Assembly: GCA_963555705.1 (NCBI GenBank)
Contig: OY743169.1
Span: forward strand, 7,750,014-7,814,013
From: Ligustrum vulgare
Taxonomy: Eukaryota; Streptophyta; Magnoliopsida; Lamiales; Oleaceae
Direction of reading: 5' to 3'
DNA: 64,000 nucleotides
Part shown: piece by piece, positions 54,596-64,000 of the stretch
Layout: every line of letters begins with the position of its first letter
Numbering within the stretch: the first letter of the stretch is position 1
Notes under the pieces: model-generated
Database searches by the model: none
The model's input: only the letters and a program-made list of their open reading frames with translations
Told to the model about the DNA's origin: nothing
Position numbers and translations under genes: made by a program

Positions 54596-55562
54596 CCCAC
54601 TCTACCACCACTGTAGCCACCGTCGCCACCACCACCTCATCACCACACCCTACCGATTGTATCACCATCGCCATCGCCACTCCTTACCTGCTGCACCACC
54701 ATCAAACCACAGTACACAACTACACTCAAACCACGACACCACCCTCACCACCACCATTGCCACACCTTACAAATTGTACCACCACCAAACCATAATACCA
54801 AAATGCACCCAACCACGACGCCACCACCTACAAACACTAGCACCAACATCACATAACTTTTGCATCACAATTTCCACCACACAGAGCAACACACCAACTC
54901 AAAAGTGCCATCAAAACACACCAACAGAACTCACCATAGTTCAGTCAGATGCAATCAGAGATTAAATCTACCACTATTGCTTCCTGTTTCGAGGAAGTGG
55001 TGGTGAACAAAGGCAATCAGATCCACCATTCCTTCCGTTGGAAAATCATCGCTGCTGCCTATTGCTTCGAGGAGAAGGCAACGAGAACTTGTCGCTGCTT
55101 CCTCGACTCGAAGGAGGAAGCAGCGGCGAGATCTCACCGCTGACTCTGGCATGGTTCTCTTTTGCGGATAGGTTGGGGGCAAAATGGATGGAGATAGAGA
55201 GGGAAGATAGGAAGAGAGAAATGGAAAGGATCAAAGGAAGGATCTATTTTGATTTTGAATAATGAATTATTAAGTTAATAATATTATTTTAATATTAAAA
55301 GTTAACCTGATTTTTGAACAAATATGATACAAACTTGATTTTTGAATTGGTAAGCTTATGTTCGGCAACTGTTATAACATGTAATGATTGACGTTATTTT
55401 TGTTCTCTGGATAAGATGTGTGATTAAAAATTGGAAAGAAAAAATATGTGTGATTAAAAAGTGCTATTAAAAATTATGTTGATTATAACAAAAGTTTACC
55501 GAAAACACAGTAAATTGAAAACTATGTATCAGAGTAATTTCCTCTTATGGCAAGTACTCATT

Positions 55563-55587
55563 TCTAGTCTAGTCTAGTCTAGTCTAG
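55563..55587. repeat. (TCTAG)5 pentamer repeat
   Basis: Five consecutive TCTAG units. Confidence 0.9.
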
Positions 55588-55783
55588 GTTTATAAGGGAA
55601 GTACTCGTTTTAGGTTTATAATAAGGGGAATTTGGAGTGATACTAAACAATGAAACCATTTTTTGAAATAGGCAACTGCAACTTATAGATATTGATAAAG
55701 GCAAATTCTATATTAAAAAATTGTGAATATACAACCTTCACCATAAAACGAGGAAAATCAGGGGAATGATAGCAGAAATTGAT

Positions 55784-56110
55784 TCAGCAGTTACATAAAA
55801 CAAAATGTAACTGCAAATATCCTGTTTCTTTGAGATTTGCACTGTAAATCATGCAAATCCTTAAGCTGGATGAAAAAAATAGTAAATTAAAAAAACCGGC
55901 ATCGTGCGTCACCCACTTCACTGATACCATTAAGTATCTTCCCCGGCGAATTGATGGTTTTGAAACACTCCAATTTTCCCTGAAGTGCGTTTCTAGCAAG
56001 GTACTGGCATAGGAAAAATCAAGTTACATTTTTCAAAAGAATTTGAAGCCGCACAGGAAGAATTCAGCTCAAGTTTAGCTACATTATCAAATAATCTGGT
56101 CATCTACCAA
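55784..56110 (-). other. Possible exon fragments of an unrecognised minus-strand gene
   Basis: About 56045-56105 encodes RLFDNVAKLELNSSCAA. A related block in another frame (NRVYKLEPNSSLIA) lies near 59345-59395. The 55784-55999 frame includes GRYLMVSVKWVTHDAG. Two similar blocks on either side of the decayed MULE could be a duplicated exon. No family recognised. Confidence 0.3.
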
Positions 56111-56559
56111 ACTCCTGAAAAAAGAGTGGGATCTAAATAATATCATCTCATATACCAGGTACTACATTGTTTTTTCCATTATCTGAATACCACGCCTTCA
56201 CTGTAGAGGCACCTATGTTTATGTGCAATCTCCATCTAATGCTGATATGAGGCACCGCCACTGAGGCAATGGATTATGCTTCTGAAGTATTTTTTTTATA
56301 GATTTCTGATGTCTTTTAATAAGAAATATTAATTAAAAAATAGACAGTATCAGTTTAAAAGACCATCATATAGATATAATTTACTACAACAGAAATTAGT
56401 ATCCAACCTTTCAAAATAGAACAGATACATTCAGTGTATGCTTAGTTAATGATTGTTGTATTGTATAATGTCATCTAGTGGAATGAGAAATTTTTTTTTT
56501 CATTTGATTTATTAACAATTAACTGACGATAATAACTAATGGTAACAGGGTATCAAGTA

Positions 56560-58964
56560 ATGGCTTCCATCACCGTGTTCTTGTATTTTGGAGGAAAGTG
56601 GGATGAATCTAACGAATACCATGGGTATTCAGTATGTAGAGTAATAGTACCTATTGACAGTACATACTCCAGACTTGTTGAATTGGTAGGAGCCGAGCTT
56701 GGGAAGGATCCTGCGAATCACCAATTTACACTCCAGTATCAGTCAATGCAAAATGGTCCTTGAATCCAAATATCAAATGATTTTTCGTTGGCATTCTATT
56801 TGGAGTTTAAGAAGTCCGAGGTTGATAAACGCAAGTATCTAGCGTGTGTAGATGTCAGTGCTATCACTTTGAGTCCAACATATGCAAGATCAGTTCGAAT
56901 TGAAGGCAATAACCATGCACCAGCACTAGTTATGCAGTCTCCAGAAACATTGGAACCTTTAAATACAGCGATTATACCAAATAGCCCGACTGTTGAAGAA
57001 ATGGGACACGTACTAGCTGTTTAAATGTCTATAGCGTCTGATGACATAGATGAAATTTCACCCATGATTATAGAGTCCCCAAACACAGAAGATGTTATCA
57101 TCGGAAGAGTATTCAAGAACAAGGAGATATTGATCACTGCGGTTATTCTATATGCAATCAAGAACCGTTTTCAATATGCAGTACAAAATTCTGACAGCAA
57201 ATCCTATGCACTGAAATGCAAAGATGAATCTTGCAATTGGAGGTTTCGTGCTTCAAGAACTGGAAGTCTAGGAAACTTTAAGATCCGGAGGATGTTTGAT
57301 GCTCATTGATGTTCTAATGACACAGTATTAGGTGATCACAAGCAGGCAACGAGTAAAGTGATTTCCAATTGCATAAAGAATAGGTTTTTGTCTGCTAGAA
57401 GGATATACACACATGGGGATGTCATTGAATATATTCAAGAGACATATGGTGTGGGTGATCCAGCAAAGTCATATGCAAATATACCATCTTACATGTACAT
57501 GACAGAACTAACCAACCCAGGATCTTATACCAGGATAGAAGTCAATGATGATAACAAGTTTTTGTTCAGTTTTGTAGCGTTAGATGCTTCAATTGTGGGT
57601 TGGCAGCACTGCAAACTAGTAATTGTAGTGGATGGGACGTTCTTAACGAGTAGTTACGGTGGTACCCTATTCATTGCATGCACACAAGATGCAAATAACA
57701 ACATATTCATTCTTGCATTTGGAGTGGGTGATGGAGAAAACAATAAAGCTTGAGAATGGTTCTTGTTGAGACTAAGAGAGGCTTATGGATATCGAGATGG
57801 ATTGTGTATTGTTTCTTACCGAAATTATAGCATAAAGCATGCAGTTGAAATGGTATTCCCCGATTTTATGCATGGAGCATGTACCTATCATTTGCTTCGA
57901 AACCTCAAGAAAGAATTTCATAAAAAGGGGAAAGGGATGAGGGTACACTTTGATGCTTCCGCGAGGGCTTAGACAAAAACGGAATTTGAAATGCACATGA
58001 GCAGACTTGATTCACTTGATGATGGCATAAGGGGTTACCTGGTAAGTAACCTATGTTAAATTGACTTTTTAGTTTTCGTACTCGTTACGTATATGAATAA
58101 GTTGATCAAACAATTTTTTCTTTGGTTCGATCAGAAGCTTGTTGGTTATGAAGATGGTCATGAGCGCACATGACGACAGATAGGTATTCTACTATGACAT
58201 CTAACATTGTCGAGTTAGTGAACTCGGCTATTAAACATGCAAAGAAGTATCCCATTGAAGCAATGTTCGAGTGTTTGTGATGCACTATCCAGAAGTGGTT
58301 TTTTCAAAACTCTAGTGATGCAAGGGCAACCTTCACACACCTTGCATCTAGTCACAATGCTATGTTGAATGAGAGAGTGAAAAAGTCATTGCGGATGCGG
58401 GTTAGTGAGAGTCGAGTTTTATTATTAATTATTTTCAAACCAATACTCAGATGATATGCTAAGAAATTCCATGATTGGATAGGTGTATCCATCAAGCGAT
58501 ATTATTTACCAAATCACGGATGATAAAACTTCTTACGTGGTGAATATGGAAGAAAAGACTTGTTCATGTATAATGTTTCAGTTGGACCATTTGCATTTCC
58601 TCATGCAATTTTCGTGATATCAAAATGAAACTACTCCCTTTCGGAATACTGTTCCCCATACTTCACCATGGAAAAATACCTTGAAGCATATTAGGAAACT
58701 GTATTTCCGTTGGGGAATAAAGATAATTGGCACATACCAGATGAGGTGAGCCAAAGAATTGTTCATCCCTCAGAAACAAAGCGTGGGCCTAGTAGACCAA
58801 AGGAAAACAGATTCAAGTCATCATTTGAGTACAAAAAGACTTCACGTTGTGAAAAATGTGATAGCTATGGTCACAATAGTAGGACGTGCAAAAATACAGC
58901 TGCGATAAAGGATAACCATAGCAAAAAACGAAAACGATGCCCTTGGTGTGGAAATGATTTGTAA
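56560..58964 (+). pseudogene. Decayed MULE transposase (MURA-like)
   Basis: From the ATG at 56560 (after an AG at 56547-56548) one frame runs to about 58040 with five in-frame stops (about 56761, 57022, 57307, 57751 and 57970) and no frameshift. It encodes an N-terminal PB1-like block (MASITVFLYFGGKWDESNEY), a MuDR DNA-binding domain (SYALKCKDESCNWRFRASRT) and the catalytic domain (KLVIVVDGTFLTSSYGGTLF, then FGVGDGEN). After a probable intron the SWIM-like region follows in broken frames (about 58540-58620, EEKTCSCIMFQLD). 58710-58964 has a CCHC knuckle, CEKCDSYGHNSRTC. Termini of the element were not found. It is a different lineage from the MULE at 45017. Confidence 0.88.
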
Positions 58965-58969
58965 ACGAG

Positions 58970-59400
58970 AAAGGAAGAAATGGTATGACCCTGAAATTAG
59001 GACTTCCTTACTGATATTTCTCTCAATTCATTTGATTGATCGAAATTCTCAGGTTCATATATTATTTGATTTGTTATTTTTTGTTGGTGAATCTTGGTAA
59101 AGAATTGAACTGATGAATCCTTTTTTTATTTTGCCTCTGAGTTTTTAGTAATATAAATTATTGTTATAATTTCTTGTTTTTGCAGTATCAAATTAACTTC
59201 TGCACAGCTAAAACAGCTAAGCACCTAAACAAATTCCCATTAGTCAAGAAAAAGAGGAAAAAAGAGGAAATAAAATATTCAAAGATAGAGATAAAAATAC
59301 ATCAGCTCTGTAGGGAACTTGCGAAAATTAGTTGAGTTTTTGAGCAATCAAAGAGGAATTCGGCTCGAGTTTGTAAACTCGGTTTTAGCATATTGACCCA
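58970..59400. other. Region downstream of the decayed MULE
   Basis: No clear gene or terminal inverted repeat of the MULE could be identified. The block near 59345-59395 resembles 56045-56105 (see 55784-56110). Confidence 0.4.
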
Positions 59401-59404
59401 ACTT

Positions 59405-59660
59405 TTAGTCCAGATACTCTATAACAGAATCAAAAGTAAATCTTCTCAGTTGATTCACCTCTTTGCCATCCTCTATATTAAGAAAGCAAACAAGATTCAT
59501 CCGGATAACACTTGCAAGTTTTTCAATCTGGTTGAAGAATAAGTATTTAATTGAAAAACCTGGTCTTGAAACTGAGCAGTGGAGAGTTGCATTTCCAGAC
59601 ACCAACTCGGCATTCAGAAAGACCTTTTTTGCATGGTTGAGCATGCTTTCAATAGAGCAT
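59405..59660 (-). other. Possible last exon of a minus-strand host gene
   Basis: About 85 codons are open on the minus strand with coding-like composition, ending FTFDSVIEYLD and a stop. It contains LFFNQIEKLASVIRMNLVCF. The tail 'RRFTFDSVIEYLD' is loosely reminiscent of plant DUF4378-type C-termini, but I would not assign it. No stop within the block. Confidence 0.35.
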
Positions 59661-60493
59661 AAAACTTCGTAAATAAATATTATTATGGCAGTAGAAGTGC
59701 ATTGGATTGATTGGTTGAAACCTTGATTATTTGTAAAATTATGTTATTTTTTTATCTATTGAAGTAAAGATTTTTTAAGGGTTGAACAAAACAAGAACCA
59801 CCCCTTATTTGAAACCATATGATGTTTTCTAAAATGTTTTTTCTTCGTACTTTACTGTGTTGCTCTTGTGATGTAAGGCTGAAGCTATAATGTTTGTATA
59901 TGAGCTTCATCAAATTGTTATAGCATGGTGAAAAGTATCACCTTTCATATCCATAATGGTTGCCTGTGCAGAAGTATCAGCCCTTAATAGCAATAAATTT
60001 CCAGATCAACTTCATTGAAGACTTATTATCTTGAAAAGTAACACCTGTCATAACCATAAGTTTCACAAAAATATATTAAAATGTATTCTTTTCGTATTGT
60101 AGCATACTTCATGTGAAGCACTGACTTTGATGTGCATGTTGTGTTTTAAAATGGAAAAAATAAATATAATTGGCATCCATGTAGCTAGCATCATTTCTCA
60201 TGAAAATAGAATATCAGCAACCATATTTTGCCATTGCTTTGGAGCGGTAGCTATGCTTACCAACTATTGCTGGAATTATGATCCCTCCATTTTATGAACT
60301 TTTCACATTCAAAATGCATTTCTGCCTTGTGATTCGATCCCTGCTCAACAGGGTTGGCATAGCAAGTGATACTTGCGCTCGTGATTCACATGATGCCCCG
60401 CCATATCACTTGACATTTCCATGTCAAAGTTGCAACTAGAAGTACTATTAAAAACATGCAGATTTCTGGTTGCTTATGTAATGCAGATGTCTA

Positions 60494-60620
60494 TGCATTG
60501 TCCAGGCCATATGCATGACCGACATCCCTTATCGTGAGAATATTGGTTTTGCGTGGAAGGTCCATGAATATCTGGCACGAAACTTCATCCAAATTAATCC
60601 AGGATATCTCACAATCTCAG
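60494..60620 (-). other. Possible exon of an unrecognised minus-strand gene
   Basis: The minus-strand frame encodes IFMDLPRKTNILTIRDVGHA followed by YGLDNA and a stop. Composition is coding-like but short. It may belong with the blocks at 59405-59660 and 61275-61397. Confidence 0.3.
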
Positions 60621-61274
60621 AAAATGCATTATTGAGGCAAGGAATCAGAACATTCCAGTCTATCATATCAATAAATGTAGTTCACTGTAATTTAATAGTG
60701 TGTTGGGGTCTTTAGAGTACGGATTGTCCTCAAACAATGTAAAACCCTATAAAATTGATTATCACAGGAATATAAAAATTGATACAAAAGCCTTTTCAAT
60801 GGTTGCTTTGGCAAGAAGGTTACTGAAAATGATTTTGATAAGTATTGCCATAAAAAATGAATATGTCTGGCTTGACCATATCTTTTGTAGAAAAAGGAAT
60901 TACATAACTCGGTGGAATCATAATATTTATTCTTATTTTATATACTAATTTATAGTCAATGGCTTCCTGCTATGAGGCAGAGGACCTTGTAAACATTTAT
61001 GTTATTGGAAAGGACCATATGTTGAGCTTGAATAGCATCAAGATATTTCACATTTTTGAATCATCAGAAAACTTGTAGGTTCATGAGTTAGGAACAAGGA
61101 TGAAAGATAGGAAAGATAAATAAAGAGCATATAACAATTATAATTAAAATTCAGTAAAAAATATCACACTAAATCCATTTAGTTGACTAATGATTAACAT
61201 CTTCAAACAAAATATATGAAAAAAAATGGTATCAATTCCAATAATATCCATCTCATATCAACTTGAGCATTTCA

Positions 61275-61397
61275 CAATCTTCCCATGCCATAAAATCTAT
61301 TTGATCTGGAATATTTTGTATAAAGATGTTGGACCTTTGCTTCAGCCTCTTGTTCGAGCTGCTTTGTGTTACCACCGATTCTCAACTCCTCCGCCAT
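61275..61397 (-). other. Possible first exon of an unrecognised minus-strand gene
   Basis: The ATG at 61397 opens a 41-codon frame, MAEELRIGGNTKQLEQEAEA, continuing with KVQHLYTKYSRSNRFYGMGRL and a stop. A donor may lie before the stop. A further short block at 61670-61715 (EADFQIIVAK followed by GTAAGG on the minus strand) may be another exon. Family unknown. Confidence 0.3.
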
Positions 61398-61949
61398 TAA
61401 AAAACCAATAGGATACTAATTATATCATGAAATTCAATTATAAAAGGGAATATTCAGTTTTGACACATTAATGCTAAAATATAATATTTAGGAACTCCTC
61501 CATAGTGAAACTATAAAGAATAGTTCTAGGACTTGACAATGGATTAAACAAACATTATACTACAGTCTTCATCCTTTGGTATTGACTAAAATGGACTGTA
61601 GCTATTTTTTTAGTATTCTGTTAAGAATTTGTTAAAATTTCTACCTTACCTTTGCTACAATAATCTGAAAATCAGCTTCCATTTGAGCACAGAATACTAT
61701 CCATCTATTTCCATGCAAATAAATTACAGGACGAGATTGAAAGACAAATGGATGGGTGATAAAAAAGAAAACTGGTAATCACATTATTAGAATGACAATA
61801 AGTTATACTCACAAATGGTGCATGTGTTTGGTTGTTATTTCCCGAGCGTTAATGCCCCAAGACATCTAGACCAAATTATATCGGGCTACTCACGCACATA
61901 TTTGTAAAGTTGAGAGGCAATATTTGATCGAGCAACTTCAGTGTCGAAC

Positions 61950-62449
61950 TGTTGGGAATTAGGACGCAACTAATCCCGCCCAGGATCGATGTGACACAAA
62001 TAAATTGGACTGAGAAAATATAAATACGCAAAAATAAAATGCAAATACGAAACACAAAGATTTACGTGGTTCAGCAATTTGCCTACGTCCACGGACCCAC
62101 ACCAATATATTTCACTAACTCGAAATATGAGGAGTACAAAAATACTACACTGTATTTTTATCTGCCTATGCAAAGGCTATTCTCTCCAACTCACTTTTCT
62201 CCCTATTTTGTGAAATGCTTCTCTTGTGTTGCTCTCTACACAAGATCACTCTTTGTTGTGGTGGTGTATTACAAGTGAATTTTAGCCTTCTATTTATAGG
62301 CAAAATTCACAAGCATGCATGACAAATTTTCAACAAAATTAGGCCACATTTTAGCTCCATGTCTTTTGTCAAAAGTTGGCTCCTTTTGACTAGCTTTTGT
62401 CTTCCAATTTCAACAAAATTAGGCCACATTTTAGCCCCATTTTTCAACA
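61950..62449 (-). mobile_element. 3' LTR of a Ty1-copia element, 500 bp
   Basis: On the plus strand it reads TGTTGGGAATTAG...TTTTCAACA, a TG..CA unit. On the minus strand it follows the polypurine tract CCAAGTGGGAGAT (about 62450-62464). Its outer flank is CGAAC (61945-61949); the partner flank lies outside the window. A TATA-like 'ctataaatag'-type sequence lies on the minus strand near 62297-62288. Confidence 0.92.
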
Positions 62450-62540
62450 ATCTCCCACTTGGGGACAAATGTGGCTTCCCCTGAGATATCTCCTTCTTGC
62501 AACTCCTTGTGAAATATGGTGTGAGTCATTTCCTTTGTCT

Positions 62541-64000
62541 TCACTTCAGAAGACCAATTGAAGCTGAGCACAGCTCCAATTTTTCCTTTGTTACTGTCTT
62601 GGTCATCATGTCGGCTGGGTTCTTGCTACCCTGGATCTTCTCTAGTGTTAATACTTCATCCTCTGGAAGAGACCTGATGAAGTGATAACGGAGTCCAATG
62701 TGCTTGGTTCTAGAATGAAATGCTGAATTCTTTGCCAGATGTATCGCACTCTGACTATCACTGTGCAAAACATTCTTCTCCTGACTGAATCCCAATTCTG
62801 CCAACAAACCCTGTAACCAGATCATTTCTTTGCTAGCCTCGGTTACTGCCACGTACTCTGCTTCTGTAGTGGATAGAGCAACAATCTTCTGTATCTGCGA
62901 AATCCAGCTAACTGCAGTAGTACCTACTGTGAAAACATAACCAGTAGTACTTCTCCTGCGATCTACTTCGCCAGCAAAATCTGCATCTACAAAGCCTTGT
63001 AGAGTCACCTCGCCTCGTCCAAAGCATAAGCATCTATCAGTAGTTCCCCGTAGATATCTTAATATCCACTTTACTGCTTCCCAATGCTGCTTTCCTGGAT
63101 TTGCCATAAACCTGCTCACAACTCCCACTGCATGAGCAATATCTGGTCTGGTACAAACCATGGCATACATCAAACTTCCAATGGCTGAGGCATATGGTAT
63201 TTTAGCCATGAAGTTTATCTCGTCCTCTGTCTTAGGACTCTGATCACTAGATAGACGGAAGTGATTAGCTAGTGGCGTGCTAACAGCCTTCGCACTGCAC
63301 ATGTTAAATCTCTGCAGAACTTGACTAATGTACTTGGCCTGAGATAACTGCAAGATACCCTTCTGCTTATCTCTGAAAATCCTCATTCCGAGAATCTGCT
63401 TCGCTGCACCCAAGTCCTTCATTTCGAATTCTGCTGACAGCTGCATCTTTAACTTCTTGATTTCGTCCATATCTGAGCCTGCTACTAACATATCATCGAC
63501 ATAAAGTAGCAAAATTATATAACTGGACTCGAATCTCCTGAAGTAGCAACAATGGTCAGCATTACATTTGAAGTAGCCATTTTTCTGCATAAATCCGTCG
63601 AACTTCTTGTACCACTGTCTCGGGGCTTGCTTTAAGCCATACAGGCTCTTCTTCAATTTGCAAACGAGCTTCTCCTTTCCTTTGACTGAGAAGCCTTCTG
63701 GCTGCTGCATATATATTTCCTCCTCAAGGTCACCATGGAGGAAAGCAGTTTTTACATCTAACTGCTCCAAGTGCAAACCCTCTGCTGCAACAATACTCAA
63801 GACTGATCTGATTGTTGTCAGCTTCACAACTGGCGAAAATATTTCCGTGTAGTCAATTCCTTCTTTCTGCTGGAAACCTTTGACCACCAACCTCGCCTTG
63901 TATCTCTTTGATCCATCATGTTCCTCCTTGATTCTGTACACCCACTTATTGTGTAGAGCTCTCTTTCCTGTAGGTAACTCGGCTAGTTCCCACGTCTGGT
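62541..64000 (-). CDS. Ty1-copia pol: reverse transcriptase and RNase H (5' part outside window)
   Basis: The minus-strand frame is open from the window edge (64000; WELAELPTGKRALHNKWVYR) to the stop at 62541 with no disruption. RT motifs in order: RYKARLVVKGFQQKEGIDY, DVKTAFLHGDLEEEIYM (first Asp), KSLYGLKQAPRQWYKKF and LLLYVDDMLVAGSDM with the YVDD active site. The RNase H part has GFVDADFAGEVDRRRSTTGY, ALSTTEAEYVAVTEA and HSDSQSAIHLAKN, ending TKHIGLRYHFIRSL and KNPADMMTK. It is of the Tork/Tnt1-like kind. The intact frame and clean LTR suggest a young copy; integrase, protease and gag lie beyond 64000. Confidence 0.96.
   Translation of the reverse strand, partial: QTWELAELPTGKRALHNKWVYRIKEEHDGSKRYKARLVVKGFQQKEGIDYTEIFSPVVKLTTIRSVLSIVAAEGLHLEQLDVKTAFLHGDLEEEIYMQQPEGFSVKGKEKLVCKLKKSLYGLKQAPRQWYKKFDGFMQKNGYFKCNADHCCYFRRFESSYIILLLYVDDMLVAGSDMDEIKKLKMQLSAEFEMKDLGAAKQILGMRIFRDKQKGILQLSQAKYISQVLQRFNMCSAKAVSTPLANHFRLSSDQSPKTEDEINFMAKIPYASAIGSLMYAMVCTRPDIAHAVGVVSRFMANPGKQHWEAVKWILRYLRGTTDRCLCFGRGEVTLQGFVDADFAGEVDRRRSTTGYVFTVGTTAVSWISQIQKIVALSTTEAEYVAVTEASKEMIWLQGLLAELGFSQEKNVLHSDSQSAIHLAKNSAFHSRTKHIGLRYHFIRSLPEDEVLTLEKIQGSKNPADMMTKTVTKEKLELCSASIGLLK

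Larger units (their letters stand above)
52440..55542. mobile_element. Third MULE-like element of the E family (E3), ends approximate
   Basis: The left end GGGAAATTTGTACAAACATG and right end 'agagtaatttcc' resemble E1/E2 ends. The inner words 'aaaaatcaggt' (52800) and 'aacctgattttt' (about 55305) are inverse, as in E1. Order as in E1: (TA)n, a GTCACAA word array (about 52905-53880), a short CCCACC block, a CCACCACC block and a GC-richer leader-like block (about 54960-55250). A hAT MITE (53951-54595) and two dispersed MITE copies have inserted. No convincing 9-bp duplication was found, so the ends may be off. Confidence 0.65.

Noticed and set aside
52431..55551. 9-bp duplication for E3
   Set aside because: Flanking 9-mers at the best-looking ends differ, so the ends or the duplication are eroded.
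59355..59368. GAATTCGGCTCGAG, reminiscent of a cDNA-library adaptor
   Set aside because: A natural-looking variant (gaattcagctcaag) occurs near 56060 in a similar block, so cloning contamination is not needed to explain it.

Overview
This window looks like transposon-rich nuclear DNA of a flowering plant, probably a eudicot. It is AT-rich, has spliced genes with GT..AG introns, and carries plant-type Helitrons, MULEs, hAT elements, Ty1-copia elements and an integrated caulimovirid (plant pararetrovirus). I cannot name the species. The only host gene I read as intact is a three-exon DUF642 cell-wall protein gene (43410-44807, +). Scraps of an unrecognised minus-strand gene may lie at 59.4-61.7 kb.

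Layout. 0-9 kb: AT-rich DNA with MITEs, an old minus-strand Helitron (3' end at 3861) and an 873-bp solo LTR with a perfect 5-bp target duplication (5851-6723). 9.1-15.3 kb: nested insertions. A Helitron (9095-15335) contains a Rep/helicase-encoding Helitron remnant (10565-15327), which was later hit by a 1.5-kb TIR element and a hAT MITE. 16-19.5 kb: a foldback element split by a hAT element, then a Ty1-copia deletion derivative with gag only. 19.6-23.8 kb: a plus-strand Helitron that captured part of a GSK3/SHAGGY kinase gene and was later hit by a hAT MITE.

24.3-28.3, 38.0-40.0 and about 52.4-55.5 kb: three members of what appears to be one non-autonomous family. Two have perfect 9-bp target duplications, which suggests MULE. 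All carry arrays of a GTCACA word, C-rich or CACC-rich blocks and a leader-like GC-richer segment. 28.3-37.5 kb: an endogenous caulimovirid on the minus strand, ordered coat protein, movement protein, protease, RT, RNase H, transactivator-like. Two related hAT MITEs interrupt it, and it has two successive retropepsin-like domains. Its outer ends carry inverted TGTACAAA-type arrays and a candidate 9-bp duplication.

40-45 kb: foldback elements, the second copy of the 1.5-kb TIR element, then the DUF642 gene. 45.0-49.9 kb: a structurally complete MULE with TIRs of about 335 bp, a perfect 9-bp duplication and a transposase broken by one stop and an apparent frameshift. 50.6-52.0 kb: a hAT element with a truncated TTF-zinc-finger transposase. 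56.6-59.0 kb: a second, decayed MULE transposase. 61.95-64 kb: the 3' LTR and RT/RNase H end of a Ty1-copia element that runs off the window.

Functionally this is a layered record of insertions, not a gene cluster. Element ends were found by eye, using terminal repeats and target duplications. Identity levels are visual impressions, not computed.
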